This document shows positions 24,268 to 33,872 of a stretch of DNA of 64,000 bases, in pieces. The position numbers and the translations under genes were made by a program. Origin of the DNA: Rosistilla ulvae. GTDB lineage: Bacteria > Planctomycetota > Planctomycetia > Pirellulales > Pirellulaceae. Every line of letters begins with the position of its first letter. The stretch's first letter is position 1. Location of the stretch: assembly GCF_007741475.1 (NCBI RefSeq), contig NZ_CP036261.1, positions 5,271,798 through 5,335,797 of the forward strand, given 5' to 3'. The notes beneath the pieces are model-generated. The model made no database searches, was not told the origin of the DNA, and saw only the letters and a list, made by a program, of their open reading frames with translations.

Positions 24268-27200
24268 GTGTTTGGTTCTCAGCTTTTTCGTTCCCATCCA
24301 AAAACCGCTCCAGCGGGGCAGAGCGAACTGTCCGGGCAGAGTTCGCGTCGGAAACGCAAATGCGATGCAAATCGCCGTCGCCGCAACGGTTTGCGGCGAC
24401 AGATCGAACGACTCGAACAACGCCAACTGTTGGCTGCGGATATCGGCGTCGCCTACGGCGGCGTCGCCGACGCTTCGATCAGCGATACCAATAGCGGTCT
24501 GATCCTCGCCCTGGACACTTCCGCTGCGATCGCCGCACCGCTGCACAACGACAACCTGACCAACGACAGCGGTATCAGTGGAGCGGCGTTTACAGCCGAC
24601 GGACGCCTGTTTGTCGCGATCAACGATGCCGCCGGTGGCCTTTCCGCGTTGCAACAGATCGATCCACGGGGAGGAACCGCGATCGGAACGCCGATCGATT
24701 TGGCGATCCGCATCGACGACCTCGCGACCGATCTGACTAGCGACACGATTTATGCACTGGGCAGCAGCGGAGGAGCGATCGCCAGTCAAATGTCGCTGTA
24801 TAGCGTCGATATTACCAGCGGAGCGATCACACTTGCTGGACACGTGGATGCTTTCATGCCCGGCGGACTGGCCATCGACGCGTCGGGCAAAGCCTTTGTT
24901 TCCGCAAGAAACGCGACGACGGGAGCAGCGATCCTGCTGGAGATCGACCCGAGCGATGGCAGCATCCTGGCGTCGACAACTCTCGGCGCCGCCGCAGAAT
25001 TTTCTGGCGACTTTGCCGGCCTCGGCTATCGCGACGATGGCGTTCTGGTTGGCAGCGATGCGGCAAACGGCAAGCTGTTCCAAATCGAATCGACAACCGG
25101 TGCGCTGACGCCCGTTTCGCTGCAAGATCCGGTTCACGGGGTGTTGGGCGATCTTGCCTTTTCACCTCAGAAGCGTGTGATCGATCAGGTCTATAGTGAA
25201 AACTTCAATCTCGACGATGGTGATTTCACGATCGACAACACCGGCCGTACGATCGACGGGCTATGGCATCGATCCCCCGGGCGACGCTTCGATGGCTTGT
25301 TGAACCACACGCCGATTCAATCCTTCTACTACGGCGCGTTTGAAACCGCTTTTGGCGACGGCCATTATGTTTTGACCGAGTCGCACCGCGGCACGATCAC
25401 CTCGCCGCTGATCTCGCTTCCCGGCAAAGGGACGACGATCGTTAGCTTCTCGTATCTGTTGGACACCCGCCCCGAATTAGACACCGATTTCGTCAGCGTC
25501 TCGATTCTTGTCGATGGCGTGGCGACGCAGATCCTGTCGCGACAAGACGGCTCGTTGCCCGAGACGCCTGTCAATCAATGGTTGTCTGCGACGCATGACA
25601 TCAGTCAATTCAACGGCCAAGAGATTCAGATCGAGTTTCTGTTCGACACAGGTGAGATTCCTAAGATCGATCCCGAGGGTTGGTACGTCGACGACATCGA
25701 AATCATCAACACGCCGCCGCCCGCGCTCTCCGGATACAAATGGAACGATCTGAACGCCGATGGCATCTGGGACGACAACGAACCGGGGCTCAACGGTTGG
25801 CAGATCTATCTGGATGCCAACGCCAACGGTCGCTACGACGTGGGCACGGAAAAGCTGTTCGAAACCCGCAACGACGGCACGCATGATGGCGCCTATTGGT
25901 TCGACGATTTGGATGCGGGAACCTACATCGTTCGTGAGCTTGTGCCCGAGGGATGGAAGCAGAGTTTTCCCGGCACCTCAAAGAACTACCAACATTTGGT
26001 GACGATCGATCCGGCCGGGGGAATTTGTGTCAACGGCGCGTTTGGCGAAGAACAGCAGCCCAATTTTGGCAACTATCAGACCGACATCTCGGGCTACAAA
26101 TGGAATGACACCAATTTTGATGGTGTCTGGGATACGGGCGAACTCGGGCTCAACGGTTGGGAAATCTATCTCGATCTCAATAACGACGGAGATTTTGATC
26201 AGGGCGTCGACCAAAAAACGACAACGGCGTTTGATGGAACGCATGATGGCGCGTACAGCTTCACCGGCTTGGCTGCGGGAACCTATACAATTCGCGAAAT
26301 CGTCCCCGAGGGTTGGAAGCAGCGCTACCCCGGTGCGGCATTCAATTTTCAACACGTCGTCCCGATCGATCCGCCCAATGGCCTGCGACATGTCAGTCGT
26401 TTTGAAGTTGCCGAGTCGGCGAACTTCGGAAATTGGCGACCGCAGGTGATCGGATACAAGTGGGACGACATCGATGGCGACGGCGTTTGGGACGACAACG
26501 AACCAGGACTCAACGACTGGATAATCTACGTCGATCACAACAACGACGGTTTATTGAACGCCGATGAACCTCGGTTCACAACGCAAAACGATGGCGAGCA
26601 TGACGGCGCGTTCTGGTTGGATGGACTGGGGCCCGGCCAATACATGTTGCGCGAAGTGCTGCCGAGCAATTCGCTGCAAACCTATCCCGGCGTCGCGACC
26701 GATTGGGGCCATGAGATCACGATCTCGTCCGATCCAAACGCACAGATCATCGGCCGTTTTGGTGAAGAAGAAATTCCCAATTTTGGCAATAGCCAGATCG
26801 ACATCTTGGGGCATAAATGGAACGACGTCGATGGCGATGGCGTTTGGGACGATGATGAATCGGGGCTCAACGGCTGGACGATTTATCTGGACCTTAATAA
26901 TGACGGCGACTTCGATCCCGACGGTCCGACCCCCGAACCAAGCTTTGTGACGACCAACTATCGCGGCCAAGATGGCGTCTATTATTTCAGCGGCCTTGAG
27001 CCGGGCGAATACACGGTGCGAGAAGTCGATCGCGACGGCTGGCAACAGACCTATCCCGTGCCAATCGATTCGGTAGCCCCAGGACATGTGGTCACGATCG
27101 ATCCGCCCGCGGGAATCCGCGTGATCAGCGATGCGGGCGTTGCGGCGGTCGCCAATTTTGGCAACACCCAGGTCGCTGATCTAAAGATCACGAAGACCGC

Positions 27201-29250
27201 GTTGGAGACGATGGTCACCGAAGGGGACTTTGTGATCTTTGAAGTCACCGCGGAGAACGTGGTTCCAGAAGGGGCCAACCCCGACGATTACGCGACGGCG
27301 TCCGGAATTGTGGTGACCGATCAATTGCCCGATGGGCTCGAGCCAGTCCGCGATAGCACTGGCGCGATCGTTCAGCCATCGACAAGCATTGGCAACGCAA
27401 CGATCCCGCCGGATGCCGTAAACTCGACGGTCACCTGGAGCGGCTTCGATCTCGCCCCTGGCGAATCGGCGACGATGCAATTTGCTGTTCGCGTAGGGAG
27501 CGACGTCGGATCGACGCAAATCGAAAACGTTGCCACGGGCACTTCGGATCAACGCGATCCCGATCCAACAAACAACGACGACACCAACCCGGAAGGCAAG
27601 GCGACCCTCGATGTCGCCGCCTTGGTGCAGTTTATTTTGCCGATCGGAACGCTACGCGAGGGAACGCTGACGCACATTCCGCCGGTTGCCAATGCGGGGC
27701 CGACGATCAGCGGATTCCAGTGGAACGATCTCAATAGCGATGGCATCTGGGATGCCCAGGAACCGGGCGTCAGCGGATTTGGGATTTTTCTGGATCTCAA
27801 TGGCAACGGTGTTCTCGATCCCGAAGCGAATGAACCATTGGCGGTCACCGATGCCGACGGTCGATATACGTTTACGGAGTTGGCGGACGGAACGTTGTTG
27901 AGCGATGGGACATATATTGTCCGACGCTTGGCCGCCTCGCGTTCCGAAGGGACGCTTGAGATCGCGTCGTTCCCGGAAGCTTCCGATTTCCATGAAGTCG
28001 AAATCAGTGGAGGCGTTTCGGTAGCGGGTACGGAACAAACGACGGAGTCGCCGAATTTTGGTAGCTTTGAATATGTCCCCTATCTGCGTCCCGCCGATGA
28101 TCTTGCGGGCCATTTGACCGCCTGGGCAACCAATCCCCAATTGGCGGGCTCCGCTAACGCAGATCGGATGGTCGCCGCGGTTCAGCCTTGGCAACATTTT
28201 GGCGTTACCAATACCACCGACGCCACGATGACTCTCGATGGGTTGAATGTCTCGGGGATCGATCCTGGCATCACAGTGGTTCTCTATGAAGCCGATGCCA
28301 GCGGAAACCTACTGCGCGATATCGACGGACTTCCCGTCCTTCCCGCGTTTCTCTCCGGTAGCAGCGAACAGCTTTCAGTCGGCGAAACGAAATATTACAT
28401 CGCCTTTTATGATCCAGCAGTACGAGTATCCGACGGTGCGCAGGTCACCCAACAGTCGCCCGATTGGTTGGCGGGAAATCAAACCCCAACTCACGATTTC
28501 GCCGCCGATGCCGAGATCGCGTTGAGTTCTTCCGGGACCGATCTGTTCCGCGTCCGATTGGTGGGTGGATCGACCTTCGACAGCGATATTTTTCATTCGG
28601 GGACTGTCAGTGGTGATGATTTCGCTAGATTTCAACAGGCGCAGGCAGAGGCCGCGCAATCGACGCCGGAAGATCCAATCTTCGACTTCACATCGGACAT
28701 CAATACACGTTGTCCCAACGGAGCAGAGCAAACGATCAACACATGCACTTGGAGCGTGGCGGGGACTCCCACGCGTGAGCTTGCGTTGGGCGATTATGGC
28801 CCATTAAACGTCGAGTTCAGATATGTGCGACCGATCTGGATGGATCTGCAGCCCGATGTAAACCAAAATGGCCTGGGGACGGGGAACCAAGTCGTATTTA
28901 CAGGCGATGCAATCAATCTTGCGGGCAACGCGGTGCTTGTAACTCCCGATAACCTTCCGCTGCAATCGCTGACGATTCAGATCGTTGGACCGACTGAAGC
29001 AAGTGACACACTGACTTCCGGCAGCAACACGGGCCAATTGTTGACATTCAACAATCTAACTACCGGCGCTGCCCAAAATATTTTGCGGCAATTGCAGTTT
29101 AGCACCGCTGCGTCTGATGTCGTGCGACAATTGTCGGTTTCGATTACGGCTGTCATCGAAGACAACCCCGCTTTGGAGTTTATCGATTCGAGCGAAGCCT
29201 ACCGGTCCACGATTGTCACGGGCAAAGTATTGGTTTTACCAACTCCTTAA
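24268..29250 (+). CDS. Secreted SdrD-B/DUF11 repeat protein with LEPRxLLA motif (1660 aa)
   Basis: It starts with GTG nine bases after AGGAG. A basic leader is followed by LEQRQLLAAD (~48-57). Residues ~60-300 look like a beta-propeller of repeated 'GLAIDASGK' and 'DDGVLVGSD' blades. Residues ~305-485 resemble a jelly-roll/MAM-like domain ending WYVDDIEI. Four SdrD-B domains follow (GYKWND.N.DG.WD..E.GLNGW.IYLD..., ~487-970), each with two EF-hand-like DxDxDG calcium loops. Then come a DUF11 domain (~970-1110), a fifth SdrD-B domain (~1150-1275) and a ~380-aa C-terminal region with two cysteines that could pair. The probable role is a calcium-stabilised surface stalk or adhesin. No dockerin or anchor is seen at the C-terminus. 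Confidence 0.85.
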   Translation: MFGSQLFRSHPKTAPAGQSELSGQSSRRKRKCDANRRRRNGLRRQIERLEQRQLLAADIGVAYGGVADASISDTNSGLILALDTSAAIAAPLHNDNLTNDSGISGAAFTADGRLFVAINDAAGGLSALQQIDPRGGTAIGTPIDLAIRIDDLATDLTSDTIYALGSSGGAIASQMSLYSVDITSGAITLAGHVDAFMPGGLAIDASGKAFVSARNATTGAAILLEIDPSDGSILASTTLGAAAEFSGDFAGLGYRDDGVLVGSDAANGKLFQIESTTGALTPVSLQDPVHGVLGDLAFSPQKRVIDQVYSENFNLDDGDFTIDNTGRTIDGLWHRSPGRRFDGLLNHTPIQSFYYGAFETAFGDGHYVLTESHRGTITSPLISLPGKGTTIVSFSYLLDTRPELDTDFVSVSILVDGVATQILSRQDGSLPETPVNQWLSATHDISQFNGQEIQIEFLFDTGEIPKIDPEGWYVDDIEIINTPPPALSGYKWNDLNADGIWDDNEPGLNGWQIYLDANANGRYDVGTEKLFETRNDGTHDGAYWFDDLDAGTYIVRELVPEGWKQSFPGTSKNYQHLVTIDPAGGICVNGAFGEEQQPNFGNYQTDISGYKWNDTNFDGVWDTGELGLNGWEIYLDLNNDGDFDQGVDQKTTTAFDGTHDGAYSFTGLAAGTYTIREIVPEGWKQRYPGAAFNFQHVVPIDPPNGLRHVSRFEVAESANFGNWRPQVIGYKWDDIDGDGVWDDNEPGLNDWIIYVDHNNDGLLNADEPRFTTQNDGEHDGAFWLDGLGPGQYMLREVLPSNSLQTYPGVATDWGHEITISSDPNAQIIGRFGEEEIPNFGNSQIDILGHKWNDVDGDGVWDDDESGLNGWTIYLDLNNDGDFDPDGPTPEPSFVTTNYRGQDGVYYFSGLEPGEYTVREVDRDGWQQTYPVPIDSVAPGHVVTIDPPAGIRVISDAGVAAVANFGNTQVADLKITKTALETMVTEGDFVIFEVTAENVVPEGANPDDYATASGIVVTDQLPDGLEPVRDSTGAIVQPSTSIGNATIPPDAVNSTVTWSGFDLAPGESATMQFAVRVGSDVGSTQIENVATGTSDQRDPDPTNNDDTNPEGKATLDVAALVQFILPIGTLREGTLTHIPPVANAGPTISGFQWNDLNSDGIWDAQEPGVSGFGIFLDLNGNGVLDPEANEPLAVTDADGRYTFTELADGTLLSDGTYIVRRLAASRSEGTLEIASFPEASDFHEVEISGGVSVAGTEQTTESPNFGSFEYVPYLRPADDLAGHLTAWATNPQLAGSANADRMVAAVQPWQHFGVTNTTDATMTLDGLNVSGIDPGITVVLYEADASGNLLRDIDGLPVLPAFLSGSSEQLSVGETKYYIAFYDPAVRVSDGAQVTQQSPDWLAGNQTPTHDFAADAEIALSSSGTDLFRVRLVGGSTFDSDIFHSGTVSGDDFARFQQAQAEAAQSTPEDPIFDFTSDINTRCPNGAEQTINTCTWSVAGTPTRELALGDYGPLNVEFRYVRPIWMDLQPDVNQNGLGTGNQVVFTGDAINLAGNAVLVTPDNLPLQSLTIQIVGPTEASDTLTSGSNTGQLLTFNNLTTGAAQNILRQLQFSTAASDVVRQLSVSITAVIEDNPALEFIDSSEAYRSTIVTGKVLVLPTP
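25726..27177 (+). repeat. Four tandem SdrD-B-encoding repeats (~360 bp each)
   Basis: Four consecutive units start with G(Y/H)KW(N/D)D and end in AxFGN(x). They keep clear DNA similarity, for example the repeated GGGCTCAACGG and the 'ggatacaaatgg' starts. A fifth, more distant unit lies at ~27705-28065 after the DUF11 domain. Confidence 0.8.
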
Positions 29251-29513
29251 CGTCCTGCCTTGTCGTCTTCGTAACAGTTTGTTTGTCGACACTTTGCTCG
29301 CGTCGCAGCGGCAAACGCTGTGATAGCAGGCTGATCGTGCTAGCAATGGAAAACCTGCAGGTATTTTTCTGGTTTGGCTCAAGTCATGGACTTGACGCGC
29401 TCCGCTTGGATTTCTGACACTCCGCTGGCCGCGCAGATTCCTGCAGCGACGAGCGCAAGGGAACGACGGAACGTTCCTTCACTGCAGCGGCGGATTCTTT
29501 ACGACGTCATTGG

Positions 29514-31442
29514 ATGACAGAAGAAATGCTAGGAAACACGCGACGCAGACGGCTTCGGACCGAACGACTGGAGCCCCGCAATCTGATGGCACTCGTGGCA
29601 TTCGATATGCAAATCCTCGATGATGTTGAGGGGCAACCGGGGGCACCTTTGACCGCCCCGCTCCAGGCGGGCGACAGCTTTTTCCTTGAAATCACAGCGA
29701 TGGAACGGGGCCAACAAATCGATGGTTTCGTGGGGCTTGCGTTAGACATCATGTGGGATCCCGCCTTTGTCCAGCCGCTTGATTCCCCTGCCGATCTGCT
29801 AAACACCATCACGACTGATTTGCCGATGTTCCGTGATGGGACTCTGCAGCCTGAGCTAGGACGCATTCTCAATCTTTCGGGTTATTCCGATGAGGCCGGA
29901 GGTGTCGGGCAACGAATTAGTGATGGTGAATTTGAACATTTTGCGTTGCTGCACTTCGAAGCGGTCACGGCGACCTCCAATACGGAATTCTCGTTGCTCG
30001 AAGGGTTTTCACAAACAGCAACGTACCCGCCATTGGGATTGCGCCACGAAGATCATGATTTCGATGTGGAGATGATCGAAATCGTTGCTGCAGATTCGCA
30101 GACGACGCTGCCCGAACAGGGCACCGATACTTCGAATGCGTTGCCCGACGTTGAAGTTGCATCGCCGGAGACGAATGAACCGACGAAGCCGGACGTGGCA
30201 GATCCATCGCCAACGATTGAAGCTACCGACGAGATAACGTTCCCGACCACTGAGGAGTCGAACACGACGGACGATGTCGCAGCGTCAACGAATGGGACCT
30301 CCGATGTCACGCTGTCGCTAGTTTCCGTCGCGAACGGAGATGTGCAGATTGGTGATTTGATCACGATCGACGTCCAGGTTTCGGAATCCGATCCCGATGC
30401 CGCGGGTGTCGGTGGGATTTCGATCGATGTCGACTGGGATCCTAGTGAGTTGCAGTTGGTGAATTCGGGTTCGATTACCGACGCGATCACCGAGAACTTT
30501 CCTGGCTTTCAGGGCGGAAGCATCGACACGGTGGCTGGTTTTATCGATGAACTGACCGGTGCGTCGTTTGAATCGGCGGGGATCGGGCGGGCGATCGGCG
30601 ATGGAGTCGCCGAGACGTTTGTCACGTTGACTTTTGTCGCTCTTAAGCCGACCGACGGTTCTGCGATTACTGTCTCCTTGGGAGATGGCGGCGTCGGTCT
30701 GGTCGGCGACACCTCGGGCGCACCGATCGACGTCGCGGATGCCGAAACAAATGTAGAAATCGCCACCGCGGCATTGCCTCCGTTGATCCAAATTTCCACG
30801 TCGGGAACCGGCGGCGGTTTGGAGTTTGTTGCGCCGGGGAACAACGGCGTTCAATCGACGCTGCTGCGTCCGGGGAGCGTCGATTCATTGCAGTACATCG
30901 AGATTGCCAATGTCGGTGAAACGGTACTGGAAGTCTATGAGATTCAGTTCGGAGTCGCAGGGCTGTCGATCGCCGCCAGCGATTTGGCACTGGCCGATGG
31001 GTTTACTGTAGCACCGGGCCAGTCGCAGCGGATCGCCGTGGAGTTCACCGCAACACAGGCGGGAAGCGTTAACGAATCCGAAGGGATCGTTGTCGTCAGC
31101 AACGCTGGCAACCGCGGCCGCTATGCGATCAGCGCTACAGCGGAAACAACGTATGCTGCCGATCTGAATCTCGATGGTCGCGTGAATATCGCCGACGTCG
31201 TACTGTTGGACAGCGTGTTTGGACAAACGCGCGGCGACGGAATGTACAGTGAAAACCACGACCCGAACCTCGACGGCAGCATCGATTTGGGAGACTTTGG
31301 GCTGTTGAACGCTCAGTTCGGAATGCAGCAGAGTAGCGAGTCATTTGCTGTCGACATCGACGAGGAGGACGACGATCCATTCGATTCGACACTCGATCTA
31401 CTCGCCCTGGATGCGTTGGCCAACACGAATGGCATCCACTGA
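29514..31442 (+). CDS. Cohesin-like plus dockerin protein, LEPRxLLA-type (642 aa)
   Basis: The leader ends in LEPRNLMAL (~19-27). Two cohesin-like (carbohydrate-binding-fold) domains follow, at ~28-200 and ~265-420, separated by an Asp/Thr/Pro/Glu-rich linker. An Ig/ASH-like domain (~440-545) precedes a type I dockerin at ~548-605. The dockerin has two calcium-loop repeats, DLNLDGRVNIADV and DPNLDGSIDLGDF, the classical duplicated F-hand arrangement. Dockerins bind cohesins in cellulosomes; planctomycetes carry many secreted dockerin proteins with unknown partners. Having both cohesin-like and dockerin modules on one chain suggests self-assembly or attachment to the neighbouring surface proteins, which is inference. 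Confidence 0.82.
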   Translation: MTEEMLGNTRRRRLRTERLEPRNLMALVAFDMQILDDVEGQPGAPLTAPLQAGDSFFLEITAMERGQQIDGFVGLALDIMWDPAFVQPLDSPADLLNTITTDLPMFRDGTLQPELGRILNLSGYSDEAGGVGQRISDGEFEHFALLHFEAVTATSNTEFSLLEGFSQTATYPPLGLRHEDHDFDVEMIEIVAADSQTTLPEQGTDTSNALPDVEVASPETNEPTKPDVADPSPTIEATDEITFPTTEESNTTDDVAASTNGTSDVTLSLVSVANGDVQIGDLITIDVQVSESDPDAAGVGGISIDVDWDPSELQLVNSGSITDAITENFPGFQGGSIDTVAGFIDELTGASFESAGIGRAIGDGVAETFVTLTFVALKPTDGSAITVSLGDGGVGLVGDTSGAPIDVADAETNVEIATAALPPLIQISTSGTGGGLEFVAPGNNGVQSTLLRPGSVDSLQYIEIANVGETVLEVYEIQFGVAGLSIAASDLALADGFTVAPGQSQRIAVEFTATQAGSVNESEGIVVVSNAGNRGRYAISATAETTYAADLNLDGRVNIADVVLLDSVFGQTRGDGMYSENHDPNLDGSIDLGDFGLLNAQFGMQQSSESFAVDIDEEDDDPFDSTLDLLALDALANTNGIH

Positions 31443-31657
31443 ACCTCCGCGTTCCTCATACCAAATTAGGGGCAAAGCGTACCAAACTTTCGTTCGCTTG
31501 ATCCCGTTCGAACGCGTTTAGGGATCCGAAGTTGCCTAAATGTGACGCGGCAAACGGTTGGTGATATTGTCAAAGCGGGTTTTCCAAGAGAGTATGGTGA
31601 ACCGACGAATTGTCGTCTTTTCCCACCTCCCTACCTCGCAAGACAAAGTCCTTCCCG

Positions 31658-32749
31658 ATGCGAACGATAATCGATGGCCATCTCGACTTGGCCTGGAATG
31701 CAACTTCTTTTGATCGCGATCTACGACTCTCCCAGGATGAGATCCGGACGCGTGAGCAGTTGATGACCGATCTGAAGTCGCGAACGCGCGGCACCACCTG
31801 CTTTCCCGAACTCCAAGCCGGCAAGATCCAAGTCTGTATCGCAACCCTGCTGGCTCGCAGCGGACCCGCGACCGATCGACAAACAGGATATGCGCGGACC
31901 GACCTCGATTTTGCACATCATATCGGCGCCTATGCTGCCGCGCATGCGCAACTGGCTTGTTATCACTTATGGGAACAACAGGGAGCGATCCGGTGGATCC
32001 GGACGCTGGCGGATCTGGAGGATCATTGGACCAAGTGCAACGGTGAATCCGAACCGCCGCTGGGAATGATTCTATCGATGGAAGGTGCCGATCCGATTTC
32101 GGATCCCGATGAATTGCCCTACTGGTTCGGCGCTGGCCTGCGGGCGATCGGATTGTCTCACTATGGACACGGCCAATATGCGGCGGGAACTGCTGTCGAA
32201 GGTGGACTGACCGAAAAGGGAGAACAGCTGTTAGACGCGATGGCGAAACTCGGCATGGGGTTGGATGTAACACACCTGGCCGACCAGGCGATGGAACAAG
32301 CGTTCGATCGATTCACAGGAGTCCTGTGGGCGAGTCATCACAATTCACGAACGTTGGTTCCGGGGCAGCGTCAATTGTCGGACCAACAGATGAAAAGCGT
32401 CATCGAGCACGACGGAGTGGTCGGCGTGGCGTTTGATGCTTGGATGATGTACCCCGGTTGGGCGCGTGGTGAAACCGATCCCAACGTGGTGAGTATCGAA
32501 GCGGCGGCCGACCACATCGACTACGTATGTCAGATGGCAGGCAATACAAAACATAGCGCGATCGGCAGCGATCTGGACGGCGGATTTGGAACCGAACAGA
32601 CGCCCGGCGATTTGAATTCCATCGCCGACATGCAGCGATTGGATGGAATCCTCTCGCGCCGCGGCTACAGCGATGATGATCTCAACGCAATCTTCCACGG
32701 CAATTGGATGCGAACCTTCCGGAAGTTGTTTGGCGGTTGCGCCCAATAG
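31658..32749 (+). CDS. Membrane dipeptidase family hydrolase (peptidase M19)
   Basis: The frame is open from a TTG at 31610, but the ATG at 31658 starts directly before the first metal motif and is preferred (363 aa). Zinc-binding features of renal dipeptidase-like TIM barrels are present: DGHLDLAW (His-x-Asp), SMEGADP (bridging Glu), THLADQ, SHHNSR (two His) and SDLDGGFG. The family hydrolyses dipeptides, including those with a D-residue at the C-terminus, and some beta-lactams. No signal peptide or lipobox is seen, so it is probably cytoplasmic. It stands alone between the surface cluster and a hairpin-rich gap. Confidence 0.9.
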   Translation: MRTIIDGHLDLAWNATSFDRDLRLSQDEIRTREQLMTDLKSRTRGTTCFPELQAGKIQVCIATLLARSGPATDRQTGYARTDLDFAHHIGAYAAAHAQLACYHLWEQQGAIRWIRTLADLEDHWTKCNGESEPPLGMILSMEGADPISDPDELPYWFGAGLRAIGLSHYGHGQYAAGTAVEGGLTEKGEQLLDAMAKLGMGLDVTHLADQAMEQAFDRFTGVLWASHHNSRTLVPGQRQLSDQQMKSVIEHDGVVGVAFDAWMMYPGWARGETDPNVVSIEAAADHIDYVCQMAGNTKHSAIGSDLDGGFGTEQTPGDLNSIADMQRLDGILSRRGYSDDDLNAIFHGNWMRTFRKLFGGCAQ

Positions 32750-32761
32750 TGTCGATGGCTC

Positions 32762-32849
32762 GATTCGCGGTTAGCTCCCGCGAATCTCCACAGCGTGGCG
32801 ACACCTCTTCATCATGTTGCTCCGGCCGGCGATCGTTCGATCGGCCGGA
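32762..32849 (+). terminator. Pair of hairpins after the dipeptidase gene
   Basis: The first hairpin (32762-32786) has a perfect 9-bp stem, GATTCGCGG/CCGCGAATC, with a 7-base loop, starting 13 bases after the stop codon. The second (32821-32849) pairs TCCGGCC plus GATC with GATC plus GGCCGGA around a small bulge, and is followed by a pyrimidine stretch with several T. Either could terminate the dipeptidase transcript. Confidence 0.55.
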
Positions 32850-33017
32850 ACTTTCTCTCTAACATGACGCATCACTCATCGCCATCGCTCTGCTTCCATG
32901 CTCTCGCCGCGTGTCGGTTATCCGATTCGCGGTTCCTCGTGATTCGTAAACGGGGGGGATGCGACCGACTTAAGCTTCCTAACCGCCACTCAGCAGCCCC
33001 CCATGTTGGGACTTGAC

Positions 33018-33068
33018 CGTTTTCTATACTCACACGTCGCGATTGGTGGTGTATAAGTATAGAAAACG
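33018..33068. repeat. Perfect 13-bp inverted repeat in a 504-bp intergenic region
   Basis: CGTTTTCTATACT (33018-33030) and AGTATAGAAAACG (33056-33068) are exact reverse complements separated by 25 bases. The AT-rich arms contrast with the surroundings. It may be an operator, a mobile-element remnant or a structured leader about 190 bases upstream of the histone-like gene. The rest of the gap (32750-33253) contains the hairpins above and, near 33239-33245, the AGAGGA ribosome-binding site of the next gene. Confidence 0.7.
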
Positions 33069-33253
33069 CATCGAGGTGGAAATCAACTGATTGGACCGAT
33101 GCACTCTACAGTCAGTCGCCTAGCAGTGATAAGATTTTACGGAGAAGAAAGAGTTCTCTAGTGGCCTATTTATCACATTGCAGGCTTTCTGAATTGCGTA
33201 AACTAGCTAGAATGTGGCCGGGCGTTACATTAAAACTTGAGAGGAATTGAACA

Positions 33254-33607
33254 GTGGCAAAACGAGCGAATTCGATGGCCAGCACCATCACCGAATATTT
33301 GGTAGAGAATCCAGAGATCACTTGGAAGGATGCAGCGGCTACGCTGGAACCTAAGGGGATCAGCGAGAGCTACTTCAGCAACCAGAAGTCGAAGCTGCGT
33401 AAGGAAGGCGTTTTGCCAAGCTCGGGACGCAAGAAGGCTGGCCGCAAGCCAGCTGCTGCCAAGTCGACCGCCGCGAAGAAGAGCACGGCGAAGAAGCCAG
33501 CCGTCGCGGGTGGCGAACTGGCCTCGGCAGCTGAATTTGCCCGGACCGCGGGTGGATTGAGCGAAGCACGACGCTTGTTGGACCAATTGGGCGACGTCCA
33601 AATCTAA
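33254..33607 (+). CDS. Histone-like basic DNA-binding protein (117 aa)
   Basis: It begins with GTG eight bases after AGAGGA. Residues ~8-52 form a small helical domain (ITEYLVENPEITWKDAAATL...SYFSNQKSKLRKEG) that looks like a winged-helix or HTH fold. Residues ~57-86 are an Ala/Lys/Pro-rich tail with repeated AAK/KKS/KKP units like eukaryotic histone H1 or bacterial HU tails. The C-terminus is a short amphipathic helix (SEARRLLDQLG). It probably binds and compacts nucleoid DNA or regulates genes; planctomycetes have unusually condensed nucleoids. No close named family is recognised. Confidence 0.75.
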   Translation: MAKRANSMASTITEYLVENPEITWKDAAATLEPKGISESYFSNQKSKLRKEGVLPSSGRKKAGRKPAAAKSTAAKKSTAKKPAVAGGELASAAEFARTAGGLSEARRLLDQLGDVQI

Positions 33608-33629
33608 GCTGTTCCTCTGTTCTAGTGGA

Positions 33630-33649
33630 CATCGCCCCGCGTGGGCGAT
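33630..33649. repeat. REP-like seed with short hairpin, copy 4
   Basis: CATCGCCCCGCG (33630-33641) is the exact reverse complement of the seed at 5805 and 12019. It forms a local hairpin, ATCGCCC/GGGCGAT, with a 5-base loop. It sits 23 bases after the histone-like gene and lacks a T-run. Confidence 0.55.
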
Positions 33650-33872
33650 CGCTTGGATCGAGCCCCCCCTCTCGTCTATCGGGATGTTTGGGGGCTTCGT
33701 ATTTCGGGGAAGGCCAGCGATTCCGATGAGATCGTTGGCTTGGGAAAAGGTGAAAAGGCGACCTTTTCTGATGATCGTCCTCGAAATCGCTCTTCCCAAT
33801 ACCTGGGGAACTTCGATACGCTAGGGGAATCGATTTCGTAATTCGATTCACGCCCCCTTCGGACTGAAGTCA

